Assembly (NCBI GenBank): GCA_033032865.1 | Contig: JAWHQI010000068.1 | Location: 6,634,001 to 6,698,000, forward strand | Direction: 5' to 3' | Origin: Dactylorhiza incarnata | Lineage: Eukaryota; Streptophyta; Magnoliopsida; Asparagales; Orchidaceae | Length of the DNA stretch: 64,000 nucleotides | In this document: positions 10,547 to 22,502 of the stretch, piece by piece | How the letters are laid out: each line of letters opens with the position of its first letter | How positions within the stretch are numbered: the first letter of the stretch is position 1 | Position numbers and translations under genes: made by a program | The notes under the pieces: model-generated | What the model saw: only the letters and a program-made list of their open reading frames with translations | Told to the model about the DNA's origin: nothing | Databases searched by the model: none

Positions 10547-11829
10547 TGTTGGATCTGTAGGCGCCTTTAAACTGGGGTGAATACGGGTTTTAAAAACTTT
10601 TAATATATTTTATACGACTTGAAAACTCAGTAGATCAAAATAGTGAGTTTGAATAAAGATCTAAATTGTTTTATAATGAAAGAGAAAGAAATAAATAATT
10701 TAGAGAAATGAATAACAAACCAATTTCATTACACAAAAATAGACATGATTACTATTTATAAAATTGATTACAAAACTAGATTTCTATGATGCTAGAAATC
10801 GAAGGCGAAGAAGTAAAATCTCATTTTGTTTTCTATCTCGACTTGTATCTTCACGAACCAGTGGCTTTAGCCTATCCTCCCACAGATACAGACTCAAGCC
10901 TCTCTAGTCAATCCTCCCCCGAATTCGGCCTCAAGCACACCCTAGACCTACACTAGATCTAGTCGCCAACACAAGGCAAATTCCTCCCTAAGTCCTACCC
11001 ACACCTAGTCGCCAACACGAGGCAAATTCACTACATGATTACAAGAGTAAAGAGATGCAAGCAATAATAATAATATGAAAAAACTCCCTATTTGAATCTC
11101 TTAAAGAAGTAGATGAAGACCCGTAGAGTATGATCGTAGTCGATGTGATCTTTTGTCACGATGATGAAGCGTATTGAAATCATCTTCACTAATCTCCTTA
11201 AACCTTCATGGATTTGTGGGAGTATCTCTCTTTAACTTCCTCTATATGTTGTGGCATGAAGCTCTGGAATTTAGGGTTGTGAGAGGATTATGAAGACGGA
11301 GCCAATGGGTCATTTTTATAGAGTTGGATCTACCGTCGGCGCTATCTAAGTTTGGGCATTATTCTGCGTGTGAGAATCTTTCATTTCTAGGCAAGCTAGC
11401 CATCATTCCTCTTGTGCATTAAGCTACCGCCTGCACTATCCCTACCGTCGGCACTATCATTTTTAGGCATTATTCTTTGCAGGAGTATCTTTCATCTTTA
11501 GAAGCGTCTACCGACTTCCCAAAGTGTTTTGAGATACCATCGGCGCTAGCATCTATCGCTGACAATAGCTTTCTTCTATATGCATCCTCCTTCCTGCCAG
11601 CTTGAATTTTACTTTCACGCTTTCAGGAGCTACCGTCGGCGCTAGCTGCTATCGCGGGAGCTACCACCCACATGTTTGAGTTTTGGCTCCATACTCAGGT
11701 GCTTCTTTCATATGTTATCCTTAAGTCATGATACGGCATTGTTTCCTACACACTTAAACATACATGATCAAATACACATAGGATTTGTTATTCTCAAATC
11801 TAGAAGATGCGGAAGACCATGTTCCAACA
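10547..11829 (-). repeat. Copia-2 3' LTR
   Basis: 1283 bases, TGTTGG...CCAACA in both readings, because the two LTR ends are nearly inverted copies. The U3 word TACCGTCGGCGCTA and variants repeat at 11330-11680, with TATA-like sequence (TATAAAAATGA on the minus strand) near 11315-11325. The polypurine tract on the minus strand is CAAATGGGGGAG at 11831-11842. By eye about 9% different from the other Copia-2 LTR over the first 290 bases, so this is an old insertion. Confidence 0.88.
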
Positions 11830-14800
11830 AACTCCCCCATTTGAAAATAACAAATCCATTAATTATAAATCAGAGCATTAATACATAAAGCATGACGAAA
11901 CATATTTGTGTGTGAGAGAGATGACTTAGGATAAATTTGCAATTTTAGTACATATGCTCCCACTAAATGAAAGTTCCCCTTATATGAATGCTCCCCCTAT
12001 ATGAATGCTCTCTCTTAAGACTTTATTATGATTGATCTTCCCCTTTTAGCATTTATCATGTTATTTCTCCCCCTTTTGTTATTAACAAAAGTGAGTTGAG
12101 TATGCAAGAAACAAAGAAAGATGCTTTTGATTAAAAGGTAAGGCATGATCGAGCTTTTATTAGAAATGTAATGGTAAGGAGTTTTTAGCATAAAAAGGAT
12201 TTTTAAAAAAAGGTCATATTTTTTAGCATAACAATAATATGCATGTTAGAACAACCAATATAAACATTACCAAGCAAGACTACCACTTGTTAAAGAAAAG
12301 GAATTTTGAGATTCAAGTAATGATACACTCCAAAAGAAAAGACTTAAATAAGCATGAAAGCGCAAGGTAAAAAATTAAATGGTAATGTTGCGGAAGACTT
12401 AAAGAAATACATGAAACATCTTTTTGTAATCATGACGATTCATAAGAAGAAATATGAGTTAAATTCCAAAATAAGATGTTTTTGTAAATCATTTTCCTAA
12501 TAACATCTTTGAGGTTTACATACCAAACATTGTAGAGAGCATGCTAGGTTATCTAGTGCATTTATATATAAAGAGTAGTATAGAATTAGCATTTGGATCC
12601 AATACTCATGAGAAGAAGTGTTATGGAAGATAATGATGTGCACATAAGTGTATTTTGAAGAAAGTAAACAAATGATTTAATCAAGAAATACAAGACATAT
12701 GGAGAGTAAAGTGCACAATAAAACACAAATAATTTTACTTCCACACACTTCAATGCACAAAGAAAAATTGCACAACTACCAAGGGGTTGTACACACACAA
12801 TGCTTATTAAGACTTATCAGGGTGCAAAGTAGTGCTTTGGGGATCACACATTTTTATTTTTAATATCGCTATTTTTTATGATCTGGTGTACTTAAGAATA
12901 AGTGGTGTAGAAAACTAAGGTTTTCACAAGACACTTTACTATTCTTTCCAAGGTGCTCAACCTCAAAATGCTTATTAAGACTTATCAGGAGGTTCAAGTA
13001 GTGCTTGGTGAAGTTATCTTTGTCAATTTATTTCATAATTTTCTATTTTGTACAAAGTTGTCTGAATACACTTGTTTTGCAAACCAATGTAATTTTGAAA
13101 GCACAAGCACTTTTCCTAATTTTTAATCGTGTAAGTAAATGTAAAGTAGGTAAGATACTTCTGCAATTTTAATTCATTGTACAATTACAATACACAAGCA
13201 AGCATTCTTAGATTAAAAGCACATGTAGACTTGCCAAAATAAGTGACTGAAAAATTATCATTATCAATCATAAAACATTTACTCATACTTGGAGGCATGC
13301 TAATCTTGGTTCTACACAACTTTTGCAATTCAATTGATGCACATGTGTTTAGATATATCAAAGCATGATAAGAAGCAAAATAATGTTCAAAGTAGTTTGA
13401 AAAGATGAATGTCAATATTGTAAAAGGTCTAAATGATAGATTAAACCATGCTTGATATGAACAAGAAATTCCATATAGTTCTTTTCAATATTTTGACATT
13501 TTATCTTTTGATTTTTCTTAAAATGGGGAAAACAAACAAAACAAATTTCATAAATTTTGTAATGAGTTTCTTTTCATAAAACAAAAAATAATAATTTTTG
13601 CATAAACTGAAAGCAAGGACAAAATTTTTTGCATTTTGGAATTTTTAATTTGATTTTTCATAAAACAAAGAAATACACAAACAAAAATCCCCAAAATACA
13701 GAAATAAGTAGAAAAATTATAAGATCATATTTTTATAAATTTTTCAGAAATTTGAAGGACCGTGTTTTCAATCATGGAGCTAGCGCCGGCGGTAGGTCCT
13801 AGCGCCAGTGTTATCTCACAGAGAGTGCATATTTTAATCGTACAGCCTGGATTTTCTTTGATTTCACTTCCAATTTTACTTAATTATGTTTGTGCAAAGT
13901 AAGACCTGTCAAATGAAGTGAAAAGACGAGAAGAAAATGCAAAAAGTTGTGGAAGTTAAAATTTTAGACCATGTGCTCCAAAAAAAACTTTAATTCTAAT
14001 TTTTTAAACAATTTGAGTTTTGCACGATCATTTAAGCTTAATAAGATAGGATATGCAAACAAAGAAGACATCATTAAAGAAATCAAATATGCGTGATTTT
14101 AGTGATTATATAAAAATAATGTTCATGCATAAAATAAAAATAGGTATGCCCTGGATTAAAATACCCAGACTATATGTCTACTCCCTAGCCCAGTACTAAG
14201 TGATGGATGGGCATGAGGAGCTGCACACATGTCGTAGGTTGGGGTGTTACTCCCCTATGCATATATTAGAGAATTCTCAACCTAGCACTATTTCCCCCTA
14301 GTGCCTTGCAAGGCCCCATAGGAACCCTCCTTGGATAAGGACAAGACGTGACTTAGAGGTTAGGTCTCTAATGCATCTGATCCTATGCCCCCGCTATTGT
14401 GAGACATACAATATTGGTATATGATCATGGGCATACAAAGCGTTATATGTTTATGAATGACTATGAGTTTATTTGAATTTTTAGAATGATAATATAAAAC
14501 CTCATAGTTATCATGAATTCTAAGTTCCAAATTTTCTATTTTTATATCTTGACAAACATATGATAACTAACATTGCATTAGATTAGCATGATAACTAATA
14601 ATATTCATTAGGATACAATGTTAGTATGATAATACATTCTTTCAATATGACTTTTGTGATTTTATTTTTAATCATGAATTATGAATATATATACTTTTCT
14701 GAAAGGCAAAATAATGATAGTTTTCTTTTTTAGTTATTGCAAGAGTACGCATGAGTCTATAATTAATTTGATCTTTGCTAGACTTTAGATGAACTTAGCA

Positions 14801-14957
14801 ATTTATAGTGGATCTTGGACTTTCCGAGGTCTACCCTGTGAAGGGTTCGCACCGGCACTATGAGATGTGATGGGGTGACATCCCAGAACTCCCATTCTCA
14901 AGATATTTAAGTGTTATTGGTTGCTACCTATACTTAATATTTAAAATTTATAGATTC
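11830..14957 (-). other. Copia-2 non-coding 3' interior
   Basis: No coding frame longer than about 75 codons and no pol motif on either strand. It starts with the polypurine tract. A 23-base string AATGCTTATTAAGACTTATCAGG occurs twice (about 12800 and 12967). A copy of the family LTR word, GCTAGCGCCGGCGGTAG, lies at 13778-13815. A better-balanced block at 14150-14420 stands out from the AT-rich surroundings but I do not recognise it. Confidence 0.6.
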
Positions 14958-16348
14958 TGTTGGAAATTGTAATCACAATTACCTTGATTTGTGAGAAGTC
15001 ACCCTTAAACTAAGATTGAATTGCATTTGTATTTGATATGCTTTTCCAGTATTGTCTTGCAGATTATCATCGCTAAGTGTAACTCAATGTCAGGTCACAA
15101 TGGGTCTGCAAACACAGTTTCATACAATGTAATTCTTCATTATATGAAACATGGTGATGACTCATGTGTGATCTCACTATTGGGGTACACTTCATTTTCA
15201 AGACTATTGAAGACTTTGGAGTGCGGTTGCAGCAAGTGTTCAAGAGAAGAAAAGAAAATTGTTGAAAACAATTTTCCTAAGGACATGTCTCGAGAGATCA
15301 AGTATGTCTCGAGAGTTCTGACATGTCTCGAGAGGCAAGTTCTTTAGATCTCGGCATCTGTCCTTGTTGTCTCGAGAGATCAAGCATGTCTCGAAAGACC
15401 TTATGTCCAAAATCCTTGTAATGTCTCGAGAGATCATCGAGTTCTCGAGACATCTCCTTCCTGCTCTCTTTGCTTCATATTTCGAGAGATCCCTCATGTC
15501 TCGAGAGAACCCTTATGTCTCGAGAATTCTGTTCGAAATATTATCTAATTTGTTTTCTCTGTTCTTGTCGTTTCGTAAACGCTCTCTCCCGATCCTAACG
15601 GCTATATTGAGTGCATTTAAGGCCGGTTTATCCCTTAATTGCTTCCCTCTATATATAGGATCGCTCTTGAGTTATTAAATATAAGTTTTCAAATCGTTCT
15701 TAAACCCTAATTTCTCTCCCGATCAAAACGAACGAGAAAAGTGCCGCCTCGCCGTCGTCTACGATTGGAGATCGATCTACTTATTGGAGTTGCCGATTTC
15801 TATCAAGAAGGATTCGATTGATCCGTGTTCTGATTCTACAATCTCTATTGGATCGTTTCGGATTGCCAAAGACAGATTTGAAGGATCGTTGTTCTTCCTC
15901 ATCGTTCTCAAAAGCTATTCAAGAAGAAGGAAGAAAACGCCTCTGTTATTTAGATCTGGTATCTCATTGTTCAAAACCTTTTATCATCTATTGTAGGAGT
16001 TGTTATCTCCGAGTTGTAGGAGAGGTTGTTCTCCAAGTTGTAGGAGAAGGTTTTCTCCGAGTTGTAAGAGAGGTTCTCTCTGAGTTTGTAGGAGTTTGAA
16101 TCTGAGACTGTAGGATCGTTCTTGATCCGAGATTTAGTGAGTAGTCAAGTCTAGCTGTGGTGCTAGATTGGCGAGGCCGGCAGTGGAGTACCCAAGTACG
16201 GGGAACCACTATAAATTCCTGGTGTTATCTGTGGCTGTGATTTATTTTGTATGATGTGCTTTACGCTTATTCTTTAATTCCCCAAAAGACGTAGAGATCA
16301 CCTATTCACCCCCCTCTAGGTGATTTAGGAAGGCAACTAGATACTTCA
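14958..16348 (+). repeat. Copia-3 5' LTR
   Basis: Starts TGTTGGAAATTG and ends GATACTTCA directly before the primer site. U3 carries eight exact TCTCGAGA words plus mutated ones at about 15285-15535. A TATA box TATATATAG follows at 15650-15658. The R/U5 part has repeated GAGTTGTAGGAGA units (16005-16100) and the conserved CCTATTCACCCCCCTCTAGG at about 16301. Confidence 0.95.
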
Positions 16349-16349
16349 A

Positions 16350-16362
16350 TTGGTATCAGAGG
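16350..16362 (+). other. Copia-3 primer binding site
   Basis: TTGGTATCAGAGG, complementary to the 3' end of plant initiator-Met tRNA, one base after the LTR end. Confidence 0.9.
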
Positions 16363-16425
16363 GTCGCTGTTCGTTGCTAGATTAACACCTTGAACAGGAT
16401 CCATCCTTCTAGTTGCTAGCAAGCC

Positions 16426-18741
16426 ATGGATAGAGTCAAGGAATCCTCTCTGAAATTGCCCATCTGCACTAAGGCCAACTTTCCTATGTGGAAGGAAAGA
16501 GTCCGTTTTTATATGGAAGCTGCAGACCCCAGAATCTTCCAAGTCGTGGAAGAAGGTCCACATGTGCCAATGACCACTTCGTCAACAAATCCTACTGTTC
16601 AGATACCTAAGAAAATGATGGATTTGACTAAGGATGAGATAGCTCTTGTTGCTCTTGACAAGAAGGCTAAGAACATAATTGCTAGTGCAGTGGACGACTC
16701 CATGTTGCAAAACTTAATCCACTGCAAATCAGCCAAAGAGATGTGGACATCCTTAATTGTTCTAATGGAAGGTACTGACGAGGTAAGAGAAGATAGAAGG
16801 TCTCTACTTAATCAAGAGTACGAGGCATTTAAGCAGAATAAGAAGGAGTGCATTGCTGATGCGTACGAGCGATTCTTAAAAATAGTCAATGGTCTGAGGA
16901 ACTATGACAGGGAGTTCACAAACGGTGAACTAAATGACAAATTCTTGCGTTCCCTAACGAAAGACTGGGATAGCAAAATTGTTGCCATAAGAGAGTTTGG
17001 AAAACTGCCAAGTCTAGAACCTCAGAATCTGTTCGGAAAGCTGCTGTCTCATGAATTACAAATGAACATCCGAAAGTCTGAAGAGGATGTAAATCGAGCT
17101 TCAAGCAAAGAAAGAACCTTAGCTTTGAAGGCAGAGAATTCAAAGAAGAGCAAAGCAGTGATACCGATCAGAGAAAAGGAATCTGATATTGAAGAAGAAT
17201 CAGAAGCCAGCTCCTCCTGTTCCGAACTGTCTGATGGGGAGTTCTCTTTAATTTCCCGTCAGTTTAAGAAACTGCTGAACAAGCGAAGGCACATGAACAA
17301 CAAGCCGTCTTCCTCGGATCATAAATATTCTCGTCGTGATGGCGAATATCACAGGAAGGGCTCAAGCAATAATGACAGGTATAAATCCAAACAGAACAAA
17401 CACATTTCTTCTGACATTATTTGCTACTGTTGTAATAAGTCAGGGCACATGATTGCTGAGTGTCCCTATAAGAAGAAAGAAGGTGGAAGAAAAGAAGACA
17501 AGAAATCCATCCACGGAAAGAAGAAATCAGATAGAAGCTTCGTCGCTAAGAAAGCCAAAACTCTGAGCGACAGTGACTCCAATGAGTCGAGTGATGAAGA
17601 AGAAGCTTACTTCGGCCTGATGGCCATGTCTGATGATGAAGAAGCACCCTCATACACCGGAAAGGTAAATGATCACACTATCCTATCTGATTCTGATTAT
17701 GCTTCGGCTGAACAAAAGGATAACCCCTCAGACGATGAATCTGAGCTCATGTCTCAATATACCAAAATGCTCCAAAGCTTTGACAAGTGCCGAAAGGTTG
17801 TCAAAACTCAGGGTAAGGAGATCATGGCTCTCAAGAAGGTGGAATCTAACTTGAGAAAAGAAGTTGAAGAACTTTCTTCTCTCAAAGAGGAAGTCCAAGC
17901 CTTGAAAGACAAGATCAAAAGCTTGGAAGAGACTCTTGCCCTGAGAGATCACTCGATAAATGTCTTGGAGGAACAGCTTGCGGCTGAGAAGAAGTTGGTT
18001 GAAGCATTCTCTCAACCTAAAACTGTTCTGCCAATTATTGGTACTTTTACCACTAAGGCAAAAGGAAGCGGTATAGGGCATGAAGCTAGTACTAGCAATT
18101 CTTCAAAAAATACAATTGCTAAGAAGAATGATCTGGTTGCTAAGAAAGCTACAACCAAAGAAAAAGGGAAAGCTCATCAAGAGCCTGTAACATTCAAGAG
18201 AGTCATATTCCCTACGAATGCTTATGATATGGAGAGTTCCTATGGTCATTTCACACGACCAATTCCTTTTTCACCTGTGAATGATCATAAGGAATGGGCT
18301 CCTCCCCGAAACTTTGGTGATAGCGCTTTCCAAGCACCTTATCAAGAGATTAATCGGAAAGGGTACGGTCCGTTTGTTCATGGTCCGAGCGCTAAGAAAG
18401 CACCAAAAGTGAATGCTGTTACACCAAAGCCGAAGAAGACAATACCACCTTGTGTGTGTTGTCCCCATGAGGCATCCTCATCGAAAAGGACTGCTCCTGC
18501 AAGAGCTAACGTTCAAAAAGTTAAGCAGGAGAGTGTAAAAAGAAGGTACAACAGATTCGACTGTTGGTGCTGCGGCAAAATTGGTCACTTTGCCATTGAT
18601 TGTTGGTTTAATACAACGTATACTAGGAGACCACAAGTGAATGTTGCAAGGCAGACCACTCGCAATGTTAACATTCATCGTGGTGCTCAACTGACACGGG
18701 ACCAAGGACCCAAATCTGTTTGGGCTCCTAAGGCGAAATGA
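16426..18741 (+). CDS. gag: Copia-3 gag polyprotein
   Basis: Intact 771-residue frame from ATG 16426, the first start after the primer site, to TGA 18739. Residues 1-210 form the Copia gag (UBN2-type) domain, with a KLPICTKANFPMW opening and an EVREDRRSLLNQEYEAF segment. Residues about 250-440 are charged. Residues about 440-530 form a heptad-rich Lys/Glu/Leu coiled coil. Two CCHC zinc knuckles are complete: C333, C336, H341, C346 and C713, C716, H721, C726; these bind RNA for packaging in this family. The C-terminus is WAPKAK. Pol lies in another frame. At ~770 residues it is long for Copia gag but usual for Sireviruses. Expression would start from the LTR promoter. Confidence 0.93.
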   Translation: MDRVKESSLKLPICTKANFPMWKERVRFYMEAADPRIFQVVEEGPHVPMTTSSTNPTVQIPKKMMDLTKDEIALVALDKKAKNIIASAVDDSMLQNLIHCKSAKEMWTSLIVLMEGTDEVREDRRSLLNQEYEAFKQNKKECIADAYERFLKIVNGLRNYDREFTNGELNDKFLRSLTKDWDSKIVAIREFGKLPSLEPQNLFGKLLSHELQMNIRKSEEDVNRASSKERTLALKAENSKKSKAVIPIREKESDIEEESEASSSCSELSDGEFSLISRQFKKLLNKRRHMNNKPSSSDHKYSRRDGEYHRKGSSNNDRYKSKQNKHISSDIICYCCNKSGHMIAECPYKKKEGGRKEDKKSIHGKKKSDRSFVAKKAKTLSDSDSNESSDEEEAYFGLMAMSDDEEAPSYTGKVNDHTILSDSDYASAEQKDNPSDDESELMSQYTKMLQSFDKCRKVVKTQGKEIMALKKVESNLRKEVEELSSLKEEVQALKDKIKSLEETLALRDHSINVLEEQLAAEKKLVEAFSQPKTVLPIIGTFTTKAKGSGIGHEASTSNSSKNTIAKKNDLVAKKATTKEKGKAHQEPVTFKRVIFPTNAYDMESSYGHFTRPIPFSPVNDHKEWAPPRNFGDSAFQAPYQEINRKGYGPFVHGPSAKKAPKVNAVTPKPKKTIPPCVCCPHEASSSKRTAPARANVQKVKQESVKRRYNRFDCWCCGKIGHFAIDCWFNTTYTRRPQVNVARQTTRNVNIHRGAQLTRDQGPKSVWAPKAK

Positions 18742-18754
18742 TTTGTTTTTGCAG

Positions 18755-21700
18755 GTATGTCCAAAGGCCAATAAAAATCCTATCTGGTACTTGGACAGTG
18801 GATACTCTCGGCATATGACCGGGACAAGAAGCCTTTTGCAAAACTACATTCCAGTTGCGAACGGTCCAAAAGTTATTTTTGGCGGTTCAGACAGAGGAAT
18901 AACTAAAGGCTATGGTATGATTTCTAATGGCAATGTATCGTTTTCCGATGTAGCTTATGTGGAAGGATTACAACATAATCTGATAAGCATAAGTCAACTT
19001 TGTGATAAAGGATACATTGTTGATTTTCATAAAGATAAGTGTTTGATAAAGTCGGCTGAAAATCATGAAACGATTTTATCAGGCATTCGCTGTAGAAACA
19101 TATTTTGTTTAAATTTTCTTTGTATATCATCTTCTACACCAGTATGTCTTTTGGCAAAAGATAGTGCATCTCTTGTTGACCAATGGCACAAGAGATTAGC
19201 ACATATAAATCTCAAAACTATTAATAAATTGTTTTCTCAAACTTAGTGCGAGATGCACCAGATGTTAAGTGCATTAAAGATAGACCTTGTCATGCATGTG
19301 TAAAAGGCAAGCAAACAAGAGCTACCTTTAAGAGCATTATTGGCAAAGATTCAACCAGGTGTTTATACCTGCTCCATATGGATTTGTTTGGTCCTTTGCA
19401 AATTAGAAGTTTAGGAGGAAAATCTTACACATTGGTTATTGTAGATGATTACTCTCGTTTTGCCTGGGTATTCTTTCTGAAACACAAGTCAGGTACCTTT
19501 GACACTTTCACTAGTTTTGTCAGGCAAGTCCAGAATGAATTTAACTGTTCGGTGGTCAAAATCAGAAGTGACCATGGTACAGAATTTCAATCTGGAGCCA
19601 TGACAGAATTCTGTGAAAGCCTCGGTATCTTTCATGAGTTTTCCTCTCCTCGAACTCCACAACAAAATGGAGTAGCTGAGAGAAAGAATAGAACACTTAT
19701 TGAGGCTTGCAGAACCATGTTGAGTGACTCTTCACTACCTGAATATTTCTGGGCTGAAGCTGTCAATACTGCATGCCATGTGCAAAATAGAGCACTCATA
19801 AACAAAAACCATGAAAAGACTCCTTATGAACTTCTAAAAGGCAAGAAACCGGCCATTTCTTATTTTCGAATCTTTGGTAGTAAATGCTTTGTGCTAAACA
19901 ATGGAAAGCATTACAAAACTAAGTTTAGTGAAAAGAGCTTTGAAGGTATTTTTGTAGGTTATAGTAGCCATAGTAGGGCATATAGAGTTTTTAATAAGAA
20001 AACCCTGGTGGTAGAAGAATCTATTAATGTTGTATTTGATGAGACGAGCATGCTACAAGGCAGCTCTTCTAGAATTTCTTCTGTAGACACAGGTTCAAAG
20101 CTGCAGGACTTAAGCTTGGATCAGCCAGTTGAAGAAAATTCTCAACACTTCATCAAAATTCCCCCAATAACTACCTATGAAGAAGATCATCCTGATGAAG
20201 AGCCAATCCAAGTGGAGGAAGATACTCCAACAGTAGAAGAAATTCCTATTGGTCCAAATCATGCAAGGAACCTCGGACTACGACAAATGAGGGATCATCC
20301 AGTTGATCAGATCATAGGAGATCCTCGTGAAGGAATAAGAACAAGACGAGGTACCATTAACGAAAATATGCATTTAAGTTTTCTTTCGCAGGTCGAACCT
20401 AAGAAATTCCAAGAGGCAGATGAAGATCCATCCTGGATAATTGCTATGGAAGAAGAATTAAATCAGTTCAAACGCTGTAAGGTATGGACACTTGTTCCAA
20501 AACCCAAAGACAAAAATGTCATTGGAACAAAGTGGGTGTATAGAAACAAGCTGGATGAAGAAGGAACAATCATAAAGAACAAAGCCAGACTTGTAGCTAA
20601 AGGATACAGACAAGAGGAAGGCATCGACTTCGATCAGACGTACGCTCCAGTAGCAAGGCTCGAAGCGATCAGACTCTTCCTTGCTTATGCTGCTTTCAAG
20701 GGTTTCACCGTATATCAAATGGATGTCAAATCCGCTTTCCTAAATGGAGACATTAAAGAGGAAGTATACGTTGAACAACCCACAGGTTTTGTTAATCCTG
20801 ATCATCCCAATCATGTTTATTTATTACAAAAAGCTTTATATGGTTTGAAACAAGCTCCTCGAGCTTGGTATGAGACGCTGTCTAACTTTCTTCTTGAGAA
20901 CAAGTTCACAAGAGGAAAGATAGATAAGACATTATTTCTTAGGGAAGTAAAAGGCAAGATTTTGCTAGTGCAAATATATGTCGATGACATCATATTTGGC
21001 TCTACGGATGATAACCTCTGCAAAAAGTTTTCTAAACTTATGCAAGGGAAATTTGAAATGAGCAGTATTGGTGAGCTGAAATATTTCTTAGGACTTCAAG
21101 TGAAACAGTCTGAAGATGGAATCTTCATTTCTCAGACGAAGTTCACTAAGGAGTTGATTAAGAAATTTGGAATGGAGAGTGCAACCTCTATGAGGACTCC
21201 AATGAGCTCAGCTACGTCTCTGGACAAGGATGAGAAAGGGAAACCTTTTGATGAAACTAAGTACAGAAGCATAATTGGCTCCTTGCTCTACCTTACTGCC
21301 AGTAGACCTGATATAATGTTTTCTACATGTGTATGTGCTAGATATCAGGTGAACTCTAAGGAATCTCACTATACTGCTGCAAAGCGAATTTTGAGATACC
21401 TTAAAGGCACACCAAATCTATGCTTATGGTACCCAAGAAGTAATGATAGCGAACTAATTGGTTTTTCAGATGCAGACTTTGCAGGTAGCAAAGACGACAG
21501 GAAAAGCACTTCTGGGACGTGTCAATTCCTCGGAAGGAGACTTATTTCCTGGATTAGCAAGAAGCAGATTTGTGTTGCAATATCAACCGCCGAGTCAGAA
21601 TACATTTCTGCTGGCAGTTGTTGCGCACAACTTCTATGGATAAGAAATCAACTTCAAGACTACAACATGAAGATCAAAGACATTCCCATGTTTTGCGACT

Positions 21701-21921
21701 CTTCCAGTGCAATTGCTATCGCAAATAATCCAGTCTCTCACAGTCGGACAAAGCACATCGAGCTACGATATCACTTTATCCGGGAGCATGTGGAGATGGG
21801 TGATATAAATCTAAGTTATGTCCCCACGGATAAGCAAGTTGTTGACATATTCACGAAGCCACTGGATGAGACTAAGTTCTCCTTCTTCAAGACGGAACTT
21901 GGAATGCTCAACATGGAGTAA
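18755..21921 (+). pseudogene. pol: Copia-3 pol (protease, integrase, RT, RNase H) with one frameshift
   Basis: Protease has WYLDSG (Asp codon 18794) with Tyr where relatives have Cys. The frame ends at TAG 19244; a one-base loss near 19238 moves the rest to the frame 19246-21921 (891 codons). Within that frame, integrase has HMDLFGP (D46), RSDHGTEF (D109) and E145, giving the D,D35E triad. Reverse transcriptase has [12 protein letters not shown] (D493) and YVDD (578-581). RNase H has [16 protein letters not shown] and ends with FTKPLDE. All key residues are present after the frameshift. The pol frame differs from gag, and a pyrimidine run ending TTTTTGCAG at 18747-18755 lies between them, so splicing or frameshifting could be used. 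Confidence 0.93.
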
Positions 21922-21984
21922 TGTTCACATCAACCAAAACCATGAAGACATGAAGATTTAAAAAATTCAGAATTTTTCCTGAAA

Positions 21985-22250
21985 ACTTCAGGCATGTCTC
22001 GAGAACTACATGTTGTCTCAGGAACTATCTGTTTTCTCGACAACTCAAGTCACTTTAAAATCTCGACATCATCCAAAGGACTTCAGGGAACTCTCGAGAC
22101 AGGCTGGTTCTCGCGAGACAAGTTCAAGATCTCGAGATATGGTGATGTCTCGAGATATGGGTTATCTCTCGAGACATCAATGAAGGAAATAACCTGTTGA
22201 AACTCCTGAGTTCTCGAGACATACCCGATGTCTCGAGACATAGATTTCCT
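21985..22250 (+). promoter_or_regulatory. internal copy of the Copia-3 LTR word array
   Basis: Seven exact TCTCGAGA octamers plus variants (TCTCGCGAGA, CTCGACAA) in about 265 bases, between the pol stop (21921) and the third ORF (22503). The same octamer is repeated eight times in U3 of this element's LTRs and is rare elsewhere in the window. A TATA-like TATATATAAG lies at 22337-22346, about 90 bases after the array and 157 bases before the ORF start, as in the LTR where a TATA box follows the array by about 120 bases. Promoter function is inferred. Confidence 0.7.
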
Positions 22251-22502
22251 TAAGAATTCCAAACGTCAGGTACGCGCCATTTCCACTCTTAATTTTCTTC
22301 AAAATGTCATTTTAAACGTCAAATCAAAATCATATATATATATAAGAAATCGAAAACTTGATGTTCATGAAATCAATTTCCGAGTTCTCCCCGACCTTTC
22401 GACTTTCTCTCGAGCGGCGACGGTTAGCGACAGGTCTCAGTGCTCTCGGTGGCTCTCGTTTCTTCATCCTCTCTGTTCGACAGTTCTCCATATCTTGCCT
22501 CA

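Noticed and set aside
15285..15535. CRISPR-like regular repeats (TCTCGAGA array)
   Set aside because: Spacing is irregular, units are 8 bases, and the DNA is a plant LTR; it is a U3 regulatory array.
17728..18081. Antisense frames across gag and pol genes
   Set aside because: Shadows of the sense coding sequence; no independent motifs.
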